A DNA stretch of 64,000 nt from NCBI GenBank assembly GCA_050011815.1, contig JBEKIJ010000006.1, positions 124,001-188,000 of the forward strand. Reading direction: 5' to 3'. The DNA is from Chersky-840 sp050011815. GTDB lineage: Bacteria > Actinomycetota > Acidimicrobiia > Acidimicrobiales > UBA8190. The notes below the pieces were generated by a model that saw nothing but the letters and a program-made list of their open reading frames with translations, was not told the DNA's origin and did not search any database. This document shows positions 42,185 to 50,834 of the stretch, in pieces; positions within the stretch are counted from its first letter, which is position 1, and each line of letters begins with the position of its first letter. Both the position numbers and the translations under genes were made by a program.

Positions 42185-43732
42185 TCAGCCCGAGGCCTGC
42201 TCCGTGGCCACGGGGGTGCCCAAAGCGGCGTCCTCGGATGCGCCCGGCGCCGTCTCTCCGTTGGTCTGTGCGGTCGCTTGCTGCCGTGTTCCGGCTGAGG
42301 GTCCGGGATCGGTGGGCGCCAGCGGGATCCGCACCCAGAAGGTGGCGCCGGCGTTCCCGTTGTCCGAGGCGGGGTCCGACACCACCCCCACCGTGCCCCC
42401 GTGCGCATGGGCGATGGCCGAGACGATGCTCAGGCCGAGTCCCACACCGCCGGTGGCGCGCGCCCGGGTCTGATCGGCCCGGTGGAACGGCTCGAAGATG
42501 TGGGGCTGTTCGTCGAGGGCGATGCCCGGGCCGCGGTCGGAGACCTCGACACACGCCGTGGGGGCCTCGGTGCTCACCCGCACGTCGACGGGCGAGCCCT
42601 CGGGGGTGTGCAGCACGGCGTTGGTGAGCAGGTTGTCGACCACCTGGCGGAGGCGGTCGCCGTCGCCGACGACCGTGACGACCCCGGGCGCTTCGAGGCT
42701 GATGGCCCGGTCGGGGGCGCGCAGGCGCGCCGCGTGCACCGCGGCGGCCACCGTCGCGGTCAGGTCGACGTGCTCGAGCGCGATGGGCCGCTGGTGGTCG
42801 AGGCGGGCCAACAGCAGCAGATCGTCTACGAGCACGCTCATGCGGTTGGCCTCCTCCCGGATGTGGCGCATGGAGGTGGCGAGATCCTCGGGCCGGTCGC
42901 GCGCGCCGCGGTCGAAGAGCTCGGAATAGCCGCGTATCGACGTCAGGGGGGTGCGCAGCTCGTGCGAGGCGTCGGCCAGGAACCGCCGCAGACGCTCTTC
43001 CGAGGCGGCCCGGGCCGCGAAGGCCCCCTCGATGCCGGTCAGCATGACGTTGAGGGCGTTGCCCAGTTGCCCGACCTCGGTGCGCGTGTCGGTCGTCTCC
43101 ACCCGTTGCGAGAGATCGCCGCCGGCGATGGCGCCGGCGGTGGCGGCCATCTCGTCGAGGGGTCGCAGGTTGCGTCGCACGATCCACCACGCCAACCCTC
43201 CGAGGCCGAGGATCACGCCGGCCGACACGAGCAGCTCGATGAGCACGAGCCGGCCGAGGGTGTGGTGGAGGTCGTTGAGCGGGATGGCGACGATCACCGT
43301 GCCGAGCGCGGTGCCCTCCACCCCGATGGGCTCGGCCAGGACCCGGTAGTTCACGTTCGAGGACCCGCCGCTGGTGGCGTCGAACAGGACCGGGCTCGTC
43401 GACGAGCTTCCCGATCCGGGCAGTGACAGCGGCAGCGTGGGCGCGGCCAGCGGGTAGGCCTCGGGCACGTTGATCTGGTTTCCGCTCTGGTCGCGCAGCT
43501 GGACCCACAAGCCGGGGGGCGGGAACACCCGGGCCTCGGGGGAATGCCCGTAGGGGCGGGTGAGCAGGTTCGCCACCTGGGTCCCGATGGGGATGGCGTC
43601 GTCTTGGAGCTGGGAGTCGACCTGGGAGAACAGGTAGGACCGCAACGACGCGTAGGTGGCCACGTCGGCGACGACCAGACCCACCGTCACGGCTCCGACG
43701 AGGACGAGGAGCAGCCGCAGGCGCAGCGTCAC
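42185..43732 (-). CDS. Two-component sensor histidine kinase
   Basis: 515 residues, GTG start four bases after the regulator gene. Membrane helix (LRLLLVLVGAVTVGLVVADV), ~130-residue extracellular domain, second helix (LVLIELLVSAGVILGLGGLA), HAMP (RRNLRPLDEMAATAGAIAGG), HisKA with DASHELRTPLTSIRG (His257), and an HATPase with DNLLTNAVLHTP, DRGPGI and GVGLGLSIV. The acidic/Thr-rich tail of ~35 residues is extra. Resembles the MprB/TcrY group; the signal is unknown. Confidence 0.94.
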   Translation of the reverse strand: MTLRLRLLLVLVGAVTVGLVVADVATYASLRSYLFSQVDSQLQDDAIPIGTQVANLLTRPYGHSPEARVFPPPGLWVQLRDQSGNQINVPEAYPLAAPTLPLSLPGSGSSSTSPVLFDATSGGSSNVNYRVLAEPIGVEGTALGTVIVAIPLNDLHHTLGRLVLIELLVSAGVILGLGGLAWWIVRRNLRPLDEMAATAGAIAGGDLSQRVETTDTRTEVGQLGNALNVMLTGIEGAFAARAASEERLRRFLADASHELRTPLTSIRGYSELFDRGARDRPEDLATSMRHIREEANRMSVLVDDLLLLARLDHQRPIALEHVDLTATVAAAVHAARLRAPDRAISLEAPGVVTVVGDGDRLRQVVDNLLTNAVLHTPEGSPVDVRVSTEAPTACVEVSDRGPGIALDEQPHIFEPFHRADQTRARATGGVGLGLSIVSAIAHAHGGTVGVVSDPASDNGNAGATFWVRIPLAPTDPGPSAGTRQQATAQTNGETAPGASEDAALGTPVATEQASG

Positions 43733-43735
43733 GGC

Positions 43736-44431
43736 TTACTCCGGGGTGGGGCGCAAGGAGTAGCCCACACCGCGCACGGTGTGGATCAGGCGGGGGCCGA
43801 GGGAGTCGATCTTCTTGCGCAGGTAGCTGATGTAGATCTCGACCACGTTGGCGTTGCCGTCGAAGTCGTAGTTCCAGACCCGGTCGAGGATCTGTGACTT
43901 CGACACCACCCGGCCGCTGTTGAGCATGAGATAGTGCAGGAGCTTGAACTCGGTCGGGGTGAGCTCGATGCTCGTCGACCCCCGGTGGACCTCGTGGCTC
44001 TCCTCGTCGAGGCGCAGGTCGCTCACGCTCATGCGGCCGTCGTCGCCTTCGCCGTGCGCTCGCCGCAGGATGGCCCGCACCCGGACGATGAGCTCCTCCA
44101 CGCTGAAGGGCTTGGTCATGTAGTCGTCGCCGCCCAGGGTGAAGCCCCGCAACTTGTCGTCGAGGGTGTCGCGCGCCGTGAGGAAGAGGACGGGCAACCG
44201 CCCGCCGATGCGGTCCCGGCCCATGCGCTCGAGGACGTCGAAGCCGCTCAGGTCGGGGAGCATGATGTCGAGGACGACGAGGTGGGGGCGGAACTTGGTC
44301 ATCGCCTCGAGGGCGTCGCGTCCCAGGTGCGACACCTCGACCTCCATGCCCTCGTAACGCAGGGCCATGGACAGGAGGTCGGTGATGCTGGGCTCGTCGT
44401 CGACGACAAGGATTCGGGAGGGCTCGGCCAT
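43736..44431 (-). CDS. OmpR-family response regulator
   Basis: 231 residues. Receiver domain with VVDDEP, phosphoacceptor Asp55 in VVLDIMLPDLSG, FLTARD and GGDDYMTKPF. C-terminal winged helix with LTPTEFKLLHYLMLNSGRVV and YDFDGNANVVEIYISYLRKK IDS. AGGAG precedes the ATG. Partner of the kinase four bases downstream. Confidence 0.96.
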   Translation of the reverse strand: MAEPSRILVVDDEPSITDLLSMALRYEGMEVEVSHLGRDALEAMTKFRPHLVVLDIMLPDLSGFDVLERMGRDRIGGRLPVLFLTARDTLDDKLRGFTLGGDDYMTKPFSVEELIVRVRAILRRAHGEGDDGRMSVSDLRLDEESHEVHRGSTSIELTPTEFKLLHYLMLNSGRVVSKSQILDRVWNYDFDGNANVVEIYISYLRKKIDSLGPRLIHTVRGVGYSLRPTPE

Positions 44432-44512
44432 GGGGATCGCTCCTAGCCTGCCCCCTGGACCTGTGAGATTTCTGTGAAGCGGTTCAGTGCAGAGGGGCGT
44501 GCCCCGCCGGCG

Positions 44513-44683
44513 TCAGAAGCCGGCCGCGGCCAGGTCCGGGCCCGACACCGGGGCGGGGAGGGTGGCCACGGTCGCCACCGACCCACGGGCGTCGGCCGAC
44601 AGTGCTTCGGGATCGACGCCCAGGCCGGCCAGGGTCTCGTCGATCAGTCGAACGATCTCGTCGCAACGTTCACCCAGCCCCAT
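44513..44683 (-). CDS. Small hypothetical protein upstream of the two-component operon
   Basis: 56 residues from ATG 44683, with GGGAGGGG eight bases upstream. MGLGERCDEIVRLIDETLAG LGVDPEALSADARGSV... ends PVSGPDLAAAGF. GC-rich third positions match real genes of this genome. The helical N-terminus has no membrane segment or known domain. It lies 81 bp before the response regulator on the same strand, so it may be cotranscribed. No family recognised. Confidence 0.55.
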   Translation of the reverse strand: MGLGERCDEIVRLIDETLAGLGVDPEALSADARGSVATVATLPAPVSGPDLAAAGF

Positions 44684-44826
44684 GGACGACCCCTCCCTTC
44701 TGGATCACCATCGGCCCCCGCGCCCGGCTCCTGAAGCCGCTGTCCCGATCAACCGCCGACCGTGACCGGCCCGAGGGGCGGGCGCCACCGACGGGTGGCC
44801 CCGGGGCGCGCCTACGATGCGGCCGC

Positions 44827-45285
44827 GTGGACGAGGCCCACCAAGACGCCGCCGCCCGGGTGGCGCTGCGCCTGCTCGTCGACACCTACGCGCGCCAGGT
44901 CGACCGGCGCGACACCGACGCCGTGGCCGGGCTCTTCAGCGCCGAGGGCCGGCTCGTGGCCCACTTCCACACCGGGCCCGACGGCGCCCCCACGGTGCGT
45001 ACCGGGCGGGACGAGATCGCCGCCGCCCTGGTGGCCGGCCTCGACCGGTATCTCGCCACCACGCACGTGGTCGGAGGCCAGGTCGTCGAGGTCGACGGCG
45101 ACCGGGCCGCCGGCGAGACGGTGTGCCTGGCCCATCACGTCTACGAGCGCGACGGCGTCACCCGGCTGCTCGTCATGGCTGTGCGCTACCAGGACGATTT
45201 CGTGTGCGAGTCCGGTACCTGGCGTTTCGCCCAGCGACAGCTGCGCCTCGACTGGCGCGACGACCGCCCCATGACCGAGCGTTGA
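44827..45285 (+). CDS. SnoaL-like / NTF2-fold protein
   Basis: 152 residues, GTG start; TACGAT (44813-44818) ends eight bases before it, so leaderless. LLVDTYARQVDRRDTDAVAG LFSAEGRLV, THVVGGQVVEVDGDRAAGET and DDFVCESGTWRFAQRQLRLD W are typical of SnoaL_4 proteins, which include dehydratases, isomerases and ligand-binding proteins. Five bases before the F420-type oxidoreductase gene, so likely one pathway. Confidence 0.85.
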   Translation: MDEAHQDAAARVALRLLVDTYARQVDRRDTDAVAGLFSAEGRLVAHFHTGPDGAPTVRTGRDEIAAALVAGLDRYLATTHVVGGQVVEVDGDRAAGETVCLAHHVYERDGVTRLLVMAVRYQDDFVCESGTWRFAQRQLRLDWRDDRPMTER

Positions 45286-45289
45286 GCAC

Positions 45290-46186
45290 GTGACCACGCT
45301 CAAGATCGCCGCCCTCCCCCCCGTGCGGGCCGGGGTGTGCGCCGATCCCGACTGGATGGCGGGGTTCTGCCAGCACATCGAGGCTCTCGGCTTCGAGTCG
45401 GTGGTGGTGGTCGAGCACCCCCTCGTGATCGGGGACTACGCGAGCCGCTACCCCTATGCGCCCTCGGGACGCATGCCCCTCCCCGACGACTGCGCCATCC
45501 CCGACCCCATCGACCTCCTGGCCTACCTGGCCGGGGTCACCTCGACGCTCGGGCTGGCCACCGGGGTGCTCGTGCTGCCCGCCCATCACCCCGTGATCAT
45601 GGCCAAGCGCCTGGCCACGGTGGACCGGTTGTCCAAGGGCCGGGTGCGGTTGTGCATCGGCGTGGGGTGGATGCGTGAGGAGCTCGAAGCCTGTGGCGTC
45701 GACTTCGCCAGCCGGGGTCGGCGCACCGACGAGTGCATCGACGTGATGCGCGCCCTGTGGGCCGACACCGAGCCGGAGGGCGCGTCGTTCGACGGCGAGT
45801 TCTTCTCCTTCTCCCACGCCCACACCCACCCCAAGCCGTTCCGACCGGGGGGCGTGCCCGTGCACATCGGGGGGCACAGCGCGCCGTCGATCCGGCGGGC
45901 GGCGCGGCGCGGCGACGGGTGGCAGCCCCTGGGCCTGTGGGGGGACGAGCTCGCCCAGGCATTGGCGCGCCTGGACGAGGAGATCGTCGCGGCCGGACGC
46001 CGACGCGACGCGCTCGAGCTCACCATCAGCGCCCTGGCCGCCCAGGCCACGCCCGAGACCCTCGACAAGCTCCTCGCCCTGGGCGTCGACCGCCTGGTGG
46101 TGACCTGCGTGCAACCGGACCTCGATGCCGCCAAGGAGGAGATGTCGGCGGTCGCCGAGCGCGTCGGCCTGCGGGGTACCCGATGA
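45290..46186 (+). CDS. LLM-class (F420-dependent) oxidoreductase
   Basis: 298 residues, GTG start. Luciferase-like TIM barrel: CQHIEALGFESVVVVEHPLV, LGLATGVLVLPAHHPVIMAK RLATVDRLSKGR, CIGVGWMREELEACGVDF and PVHIGGHSAPSIRRAARRGD GW. The actinobacterial subfamily normally uses coenzyme F420. The stop overlaps the ATG of the EtfB-EtfA gene, a link between this enzyme and an electron-transfer flavoprotein. Confidence 0.88.
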   Translation: MTTLKIAALPPVRAGVCADPDWMAGFCQHIEALGFESVVVVEHPLVIGDYASRYPYAPSGRMPLPDDCAIPDPIDLLAYLAGVTSTLGLATGVLVLPAHHPVIMAKRLATVDRLSKGRVRLCIGVGWMREELEACGVDFASRGRRTDECIDVMRALWADTEPEGASFDGEFFSFSHAHTHPKPFRPGGVPVHIGGHSAPSIRRAARRGDGWQPLGLWGDELAQALARLDEEIVAAGRRRDALELTISALAAQATPETLDKLLALGVDRLVVTCVQPDLDAAKEEMSAVAERVGLRGTR

Positions 46187-47991
46187 GGATCGCCGTGCTC
46201 GTGAAGCAGGTGCCCCGCGTGGAGGAGATGGAGCTGGGCCCCGACGGACGGCTCCGGCGCGAGGGCGTCGAGCTCGAGATGAACGCCTACTGCCGACGGG
46301 CGGTGAGCAAGGGCGTGGAGGTCGCCCGCGAGCGCGGCGGCACCTGCGTGGTGTTCACCCTGGGCCCCCCGGTGGCCGAGGACTCGCTGCGCGAAGCGGT
46401 GGCGTGGGGCGCGGACCAGGGCGTGCTCGTCACCGACCCGGACTTCGCCGGGTCCGACACCCTGGCCACGGCGGCGGCCCTGGCGGCGGCCCTGCGCCGG
46501 GAGGGACCCTTCGACCTGGTCCTGGTGGGGCGCAACTCGATCGACGCCGACACCGGCCAGGTGGGGCCCGAGGTCGCCGAGCTGCTCGACCTCCCCTTCG
46601 CGGCGGGGGTCAAGGAGCTGACGCTGACCGACCAGGGTGCGGAGGTCCGCTGCGAGCTCGACGACGGCTGGCGCGACGTGCAGGTGGCGCTCCCGGCGGT
46701 GCTGTCCACGGCCGAGCGGCTGACCGAGCCCTGCAAGGTGCCCCCCGAGGGGCGCGCCGCCGTGGACGCGGGCCGCATCCGCCGGCTGGGCGCGGCCGAT
46801 CTCGGGCCCGGGCCCTGGGGCGCGGCCGGGAGCCCCACGACGGTGGGCGAGGTGCGGTCCCTGGAGCTGGCCCGCCACCGGGTCGTGCTCTCGGGGGATG
46901 TCGCCACCCAGGTCGAGGCGGCCGTCGAGATGCTGGGGCGGTGGGGCGCGCTCGACGCCGTGCACCACCGGGCCGCGGAGGGCCCGCCGGCCGACGCCGC
47001 GGGCGGGGCCGAGCCCGACGTGGACGCCGTGCCCGGTCCGAGCCCCGGCGCCGACGGGAACGATGCCCCGGTCGTGGCCGTGGTCATCGAGCCCGACCGG
47101 CTCCGCATGGCCCGCGAGCTGCTGGGCGAGGCCGTGCACGTGGCCCGCAGCGTCTCGGGCACGGTGGTGGCCATCGGCCCCGAGCGCGCCGACACCGCCG
47201 AGCTGGCCTCGTGGGGCGCGGACCGCGCCGTGTCTCTGTCGGGGACGGCGGTGGAAGAGGACGTGGCCAGGGCGCTGGCGGACTGGTGCCAAGCCACGCC
47301 GCCCTGGGCCGTCCTGGTGCCCGGCACGCTGTGGGGGCGCGAGGTGGCCGCCCGGGCGGCGGCCCGTCTCGGGGCGGGGCTCACCGGCGACGCCGTGGGG
47401 TTCGGTGTCGAGCACGGCCGCCTGGTGGCGTGGAAGCCCGCCTTCGGGGGTGCCCTGGTGGCGGCCATCAGATGTGGTTCCGAGGTGCAGATGGCGACGG
47501 TGCGCCCCGGGGTCCTCCCCCTGCGCGCCCCCAGACCGGTCGGCGCGCCGGTGCCTCTCGACGAGGTGGCCGGTGGCACCCGGGGACGGGTGCGCGTGGT
47601 GGCGTCGGGCCGCGACGACGAGGTGGAGGCCCTCCTGGCGGCGCGCACCGTGGTGGCCGTGGGCCAGGGGGTCGCCCCCGGCGAGTACGGGGACCTCGAC
47701 CCGCTGCTCAAGGTGCTCGGCGCCGAGCTGGGCGCGTCGCGCAAGGTGACCGACAACGGATGGCTGCCCCGGGCCCGCCAGATCGGCATCACCGGGCACA
47801 GCGTGGCCCCCGCCCTCTACGTCGCCATCGGCGTGTCGGGGAAGTTCAACCACATCGTCGGGGCACGCGGGGCGGGCACCATCGTCGTCATCAACAACGA
47901 TCCCGAGGCGCCCGTCCTCCAGTGGGCCGACGTCGCCATCGTCGGCGACTGGCACGAGGCCGTGCCCCTCCTGGTCGACGCCCTCGGCTAG
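46183..47991 (+). CDS. Fused electron transfer flavoprotein, EtfB-EtfA
   Basis: 602 residues in one uninterrupted frame. Residues 1-~255 are EtfB: MRIAVLVKQVPRVEEMELGP, VFTLGPPVAEDSLREAVAWG AD, and LVLVGRNSIDADTGQVGPEV AELLDLPF. A Pro/Ala/Gly/Asp-rich linker (~256-300) joins EtfA: VVAVVIEPDRLRMARELLGE, and the C-terminal FAD domain GASRKVTDNGWLPRARQIGI TG, VAPALYVAIGVSGKFNHIVG and IVVINNDPEAPVLQWADVAI VGD. ETFs are normally two subunits. It passes electrons from dehydrogenases to the quinone pool. Confidence 0.92.
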   Translation: MRIAVLVKQVPRVEEMELGPDGRLRREGVELEMNAYCRRAVSKGVEVARERGGTCVVFTLGPPVAEDSLREAVAWGADQGVLVTDPDFAGSDTLATAAALAAALRREGPFDLVLVGRNSIDADTGQVGPEVAELLDLPFAAGVKELTLTDQGAEVRCELDDGWRDVQVALPAVLSTAERLTEPCKVPPEGRAAVDAGRIRRLGAADLGPGPWGAAGSPTTVGEVRSLELARHRVVLSGDVATQVEAAVEMLGRWGALDAVHHRAAEGPPADAAGGAEPDVDAVPGPSPGADGNDAPVVAVVIEPDRLRMARELLGEAVHVARSVSGTVVAIGPERADTAELASWGADRAVSLSGTAVEEDVARALADWCQATPPWAVLVPGTLWGREVAARAAARLGAGLTGDAVGFGVEHGRLVAWKPAFGGALVAAIRCGSEVQMATVRPGVLPLRAPRPVGAPVPLDEVAGGTRGRVRVVASGRDDEVEALLAARTVVAVGQGVAPGEYGDLDPLLKVLGAELGASRKVTDNGWLPRARQIGITGHSVAPALYVAIGVSGKFNHIVGARGAGTIVVINNDPEAPVLQWADVAIVGDWHEAVPLLVDALG

Positions 47992-48013
47992 GACGCCCCG
48001 TAGTGTCTTGCCT

Positions 48014-49267
48014 GTGTGGCGCGAGCAGGTCGGCATCGACGACGTCCGCGCCGCCTCGCAGCGGTTGGCACCCCTCGGGGTCCTGACCCCGCTCCAGCTC
48101 AGCGAGCGGCTCTCGCAGCGCTACGGCGCCACGGTGTACGTGAAGCGAGAAGACCTCCAGGTCGTCCGCTCCTACAAGATCCGCGGTGCCTACAACTTCA
48201 TCGCCGGGCTCTCGCCAGAGGCCCTGGCGGCCGGGGTGGTATGTGCCAGCGCCGGCAACCACGCCCAGGGGGTGGCGTGGAGCTGTCGCCACCTGGGCGT
48301 GCACGGCTCGGTGTTCCTGCCCGTGCGCACCCCGCGCCAGAAGGTGGCCCGCATCCGGGCGCTGGCCGGTGACCTCGTCGACGTGCATTTCGCCGGGGAG
48401 AGCTACGACGACGCCCTGGCCGCGGCGCGGGCCGCGGCGGCCGAGACCGGGGCCACCGTCGTCCCCACCTTCGACCATCCCGCCACCATCGCGGGCCAGG
48501 GCACCATCGCCCTGGAGATCGTGGACCAGCTCGACGGCGCCCCCGACGTCGTGGTCGTCCCCGTGGGCGGGGGTGGGCTCGTGTCGGGGATCGCCGTCGT
48601 CCTCGACGGGCTCGGGGCCGCCACCGAGGTGGTGGCGGTGCAGCCCGCCGGGGCCCCGGCCATGGAGCGCTCCCTCGAGGCGGGCCGGCCCGTCACCATC
48701 GACATCGAGGACGACTTCGTCGACGGCGCCGTGGTGCGCACGCCCGGTGAGCTCACCTTCTCCATCGTCCGCGACCTGGTGACGCGCGTGGTGGTGGTCG
48801 AAGAGGGCCGGGTGTGCACCGAGCAGCTCGACCTCTACCAGATCGACGGCATCGTGGCCGAGCCCGCCGGCGCCCTCGCCACCGCCGCGCTCGACGCCAT
48901 CGCGCCCGACATCGGGGGCCGGAGCGTGGTGTGCATCTTGAGCGGGGGCAACAACGACGTGGCCCGCTACGACGAGATCATCGAGCGGAGCCTCGTCCAC
49001 CAGGGCCTCAAGCACTACTTCATCGTGGACTTCCCCCAGCGCCCCGGGGCGCTGCGCCAGTTCCTCGACGAGTGCCTCGGCACCACCGACGACATCGTGC
49101 TCTTCGAGTACATGAAGAAGAACGACCGCGAGCTGGGGCCCGCCATCGTGGGGGTGGAGCTCGCCGAGCGAGCCGACCTGGGACCCCTGCTGGCCCGCAT
49201 CCGCACGTCGGGGCTCGACGTCCAGCTCCTGCCCCCCGACAGCCCGGTGTTCCGTCTCCTCATCTGA
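48014..49267 (+). CDS. ilvA: Threonine dehydratase
   Basis: 417 residues from GTG 48014; TAGTGT (48001-48006) ends seven bases before it. PLP site VVRSYKIRGAYNF (Lys55), SAGNHAQGVAWSC, and the Gly-rich phosphate loop VPVGGGGLVSGIAVV. A C-terminal ACT-like domain (HYFIVDFPQRPGALRQFLDE) matches the shorter Corynebacterium/Bacillus-type IlvA. Converts threonine to 2-oxobutanoate for isoleucine synthesis. Confidence 0.92.
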   Translation: MWREQVGIDDVRAASQRLAPLGVLTPLQLSERLSQRYGATVYVKREDLQVVRSYKIRGAYNFIAGLSPEALAAGVVCASAGNHAQGVAWSCRHLGVHGSVFLPVRTPRQKVARIRALAGDLVDVHFAGESYDDALAAARAAAAETGATVVPTFDHPATIAGQGTIALEIVDQLDGAPDVVVVPVGGGGLVSGIAVVLDGLGAATEVVAVQPAGAPAMERSLEAGRPVTIDIEDDFVDGAVVRTPGELTFSIVRDLVTRVVVVEEGRVCTEQLDLYQIDGIVAEPAGALATAALDAIAPDIGGRSVVCILSGGNNDVARYDEIIERSLVHQGLKHYFIVDFPQRPGALRQFLDECLGTTDDIVLFEYMKKNDRELGPAIVGVELAERADLGPLLARIRTSGLDVQLLPPDSPVFRLLI

Positions 49268-49282
49268 GAAACCGCGGACCTC

Positions 49283-49822
49283 TCAGTGCGCGCCTTCGGG
49301 AGCGAGGGCGGGATGGAACGTGATCTCGGGCATGGGCTCGGGCTCGGGAGCCGCCGCCGCGAGGTTCTGCGCCGCCTCGGCGGCGTCGGACGCGGTGAAG
49401 GCGACGGTGGTGCAGCAGAACTCCACCATGATCCCGTTGGGGTCGGTGGCGTAGATCGAGCGGCACCACCCGTGGTCGATCTCGGCCACCTCGACGCCGT
49501 GCTCCTGCCACCGCCGACGACAGCGGTCGAAGTCCTCGAGGTCGGGCGAGTCGAAGGCGATGTGGTTGACCCACTCCGGTAGCCCCAGGCCCTTGGAGAT
49601 GGCCGGGTTGAAGTCGGTGCTGATGGTGTCGTCGTGGAGGTCCCACACCGCCAGCATCCCGCCACCCCCGGTGTCGTAGAAGACGTGCTTGGCCCATCCC
49701 CCGCCCGGAGACCCGGTGGGGGCCACCACCGTCTTCACGAGGGTGAACCCCATGGCCCCGGTGTAGAAGCGGTGGGTGGCGTCGATGTCGGTGGTGGCCA
49801 GGGCCACGTGATGGAAAGCCAT
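49283..49822 (-). CDS. VOC (glyoxalase) superfamily protein
   Basis: 179 residues. Paired beta-alpha-beta-beta-beta units: FHHVALATTDIDATHRFYTG AMGFTLV and WVNHIAFDSPDLEDFDRCRR RW, with metal-site residues His (HHVAL, NHIAF) and Glu (IMVEFCC). TAGCCT ends seven bases before ATG 49822 (minus strand, 49830-49835). Substrate unknown; relatives are dioxygenases and lyases. A Pro/Glu-rich tail is extra. Confidence 0.85.
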   Translation of the reverse strand: MAFHHVALATTDIDATHRFYTGAMGFTLVKTVVAPTGSPGGGWAKHVFYDTGGGGMLAVWDLHDDTISTDFNPAISKGLGLPEWVNHIAFDSPDLEDFDRCRRRWQEHGVEVAEIDHGWCRSIYATDPNGIMVEFCCTTVAFTASDAAEAAQNLAAAAPEPEPMPEITFHPALAPEGAH

Positions 49823-49881
49823 GGTGACCAGGCTACGTCCGACGCCGGGCCTGGTGCCGTCCGCACCGTGTCGGTCGAGAC

Positions 49882-50724
49882 CTAGAGATTGAGGTCCTTC
49901 TTGGGCCGCACCACGAGCGAGGCCAGGTGGACGCCGGCGGGGCGGGTGATGGCCCACAGCACGGCCTCGGCCACGTCCTCGGGCGCGCAGAGGTGCTCGG
50001 CCATCGCCTGCTGGGCGTGCTCGAGCACCTCGTCGGAAAGGCGGTCGCCGGGGGTGAACTGGGCCGTGTCGGTGTCCCCGCCCATGGAGCTCACCATGAG
50101 CTCGAGCACGCCGGGGTCGAAGTTCCGGGCGAAGCTCGTGGCGATGGCGCCGGGCATGATCGTGACCACCTTGATGGGGTCGTCGAGCAGCTCGCGCCGC
50201 AGCGACTCGTTGATGCAGTTCACGGCGTGCTTGGTGGCGCCGTAGACACCCGACGCCGGTTGCAGCGAGGCCACCGACGAGATGTTCACGATGTGGCCCT
50301 CGGCGCCACAGGCCCGCATGGCGCGCACCGCCGCTTGTGATCCCACCAGCAGAGCGAGGACGTTGGTCTCCAACATCACGCGCCAGTGCTCGGGATCGGC
50401 GTCCATGATGGGCGCGGGGTAGCTCACCCCGGCGTTGTTGACCATGACGTCGAGACGGCCTGTCGACGACATGGCGAAGTCCACCAAGGCGCGCGCCTGG
50501 GCCACGTCGCGGACGTCGTGGACATGGGCCTCGGCGCTCCCGCCCGTGGCTGTGATGCGCGCCACCGACTCGTCCATGGCCGCTTGGGTGCGGCCGCCGA
50601 GCACCACGTGGGCGCCGGCCCCACCCAGGGACTGCGCGATGGCCCGGCCGATCCCGCTCGAGGCTCCCGTCACGACGGCCGTGCGCCCGGCCAGGGTCTT
50701 GTCCGGTGCTGGTGCTCCTGCCAT
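49882..50724 (-). CDS. Short-chain dehydrogenase/reductase
   Basis: 280 residues. NAD(P) site VVTGASSGIGRAIAQSLGGA, NNAGVSYPAP, and the catalytic set with Ser in NISSVASL and YGATK. Classical SDR with a variable C-terminus that likely sets the substrate, which I cannot predict. RBS GGAGG before ATG. Divergent from the UbiA gene. Confidence 0.9.
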   Translation of the reverse strand: MAGAPAPDKTLAGRTAVVTGASSGIGRAIAQSLGGAGAHVVLGGRTQAAMDESVARITATGGSAEAHVHDVRDVAQARALVDFAMSSTGRLDVMVNNAGVSYPAPIMDADPEHWRVMLETNVLALLVGSQAAVRAMRACGAEGHIVNISSVASLQPASGVYGATKHAVNCINESLRRELLDDPIKVVTIMPGAIATSFARNFDPGVLELMVSSMGGDTDTAQFTPGDRLSDEVLEHAQQAMAEHLCAPEDVAEAVLWAITRPAGVHLASLVVRPKKDLNL

Positions 50725-50834
50725 GGGTCGGGCCTCCTCGTGACCGTGGGGGGATCACCATAGGACCGGTTCCCGGTGCGCCCCGGCGTCGACCCGACTC
50801 GTCCCCACCAGGGGCCGCTCGGTACGATGCCCAG

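Noticed and set aside
45586..48036. 816-codon minus-strand frame opposite the oxidoreductase and ETF genes
   Set aside because: His/Gly/Arg-rich shadow of the coding strand.
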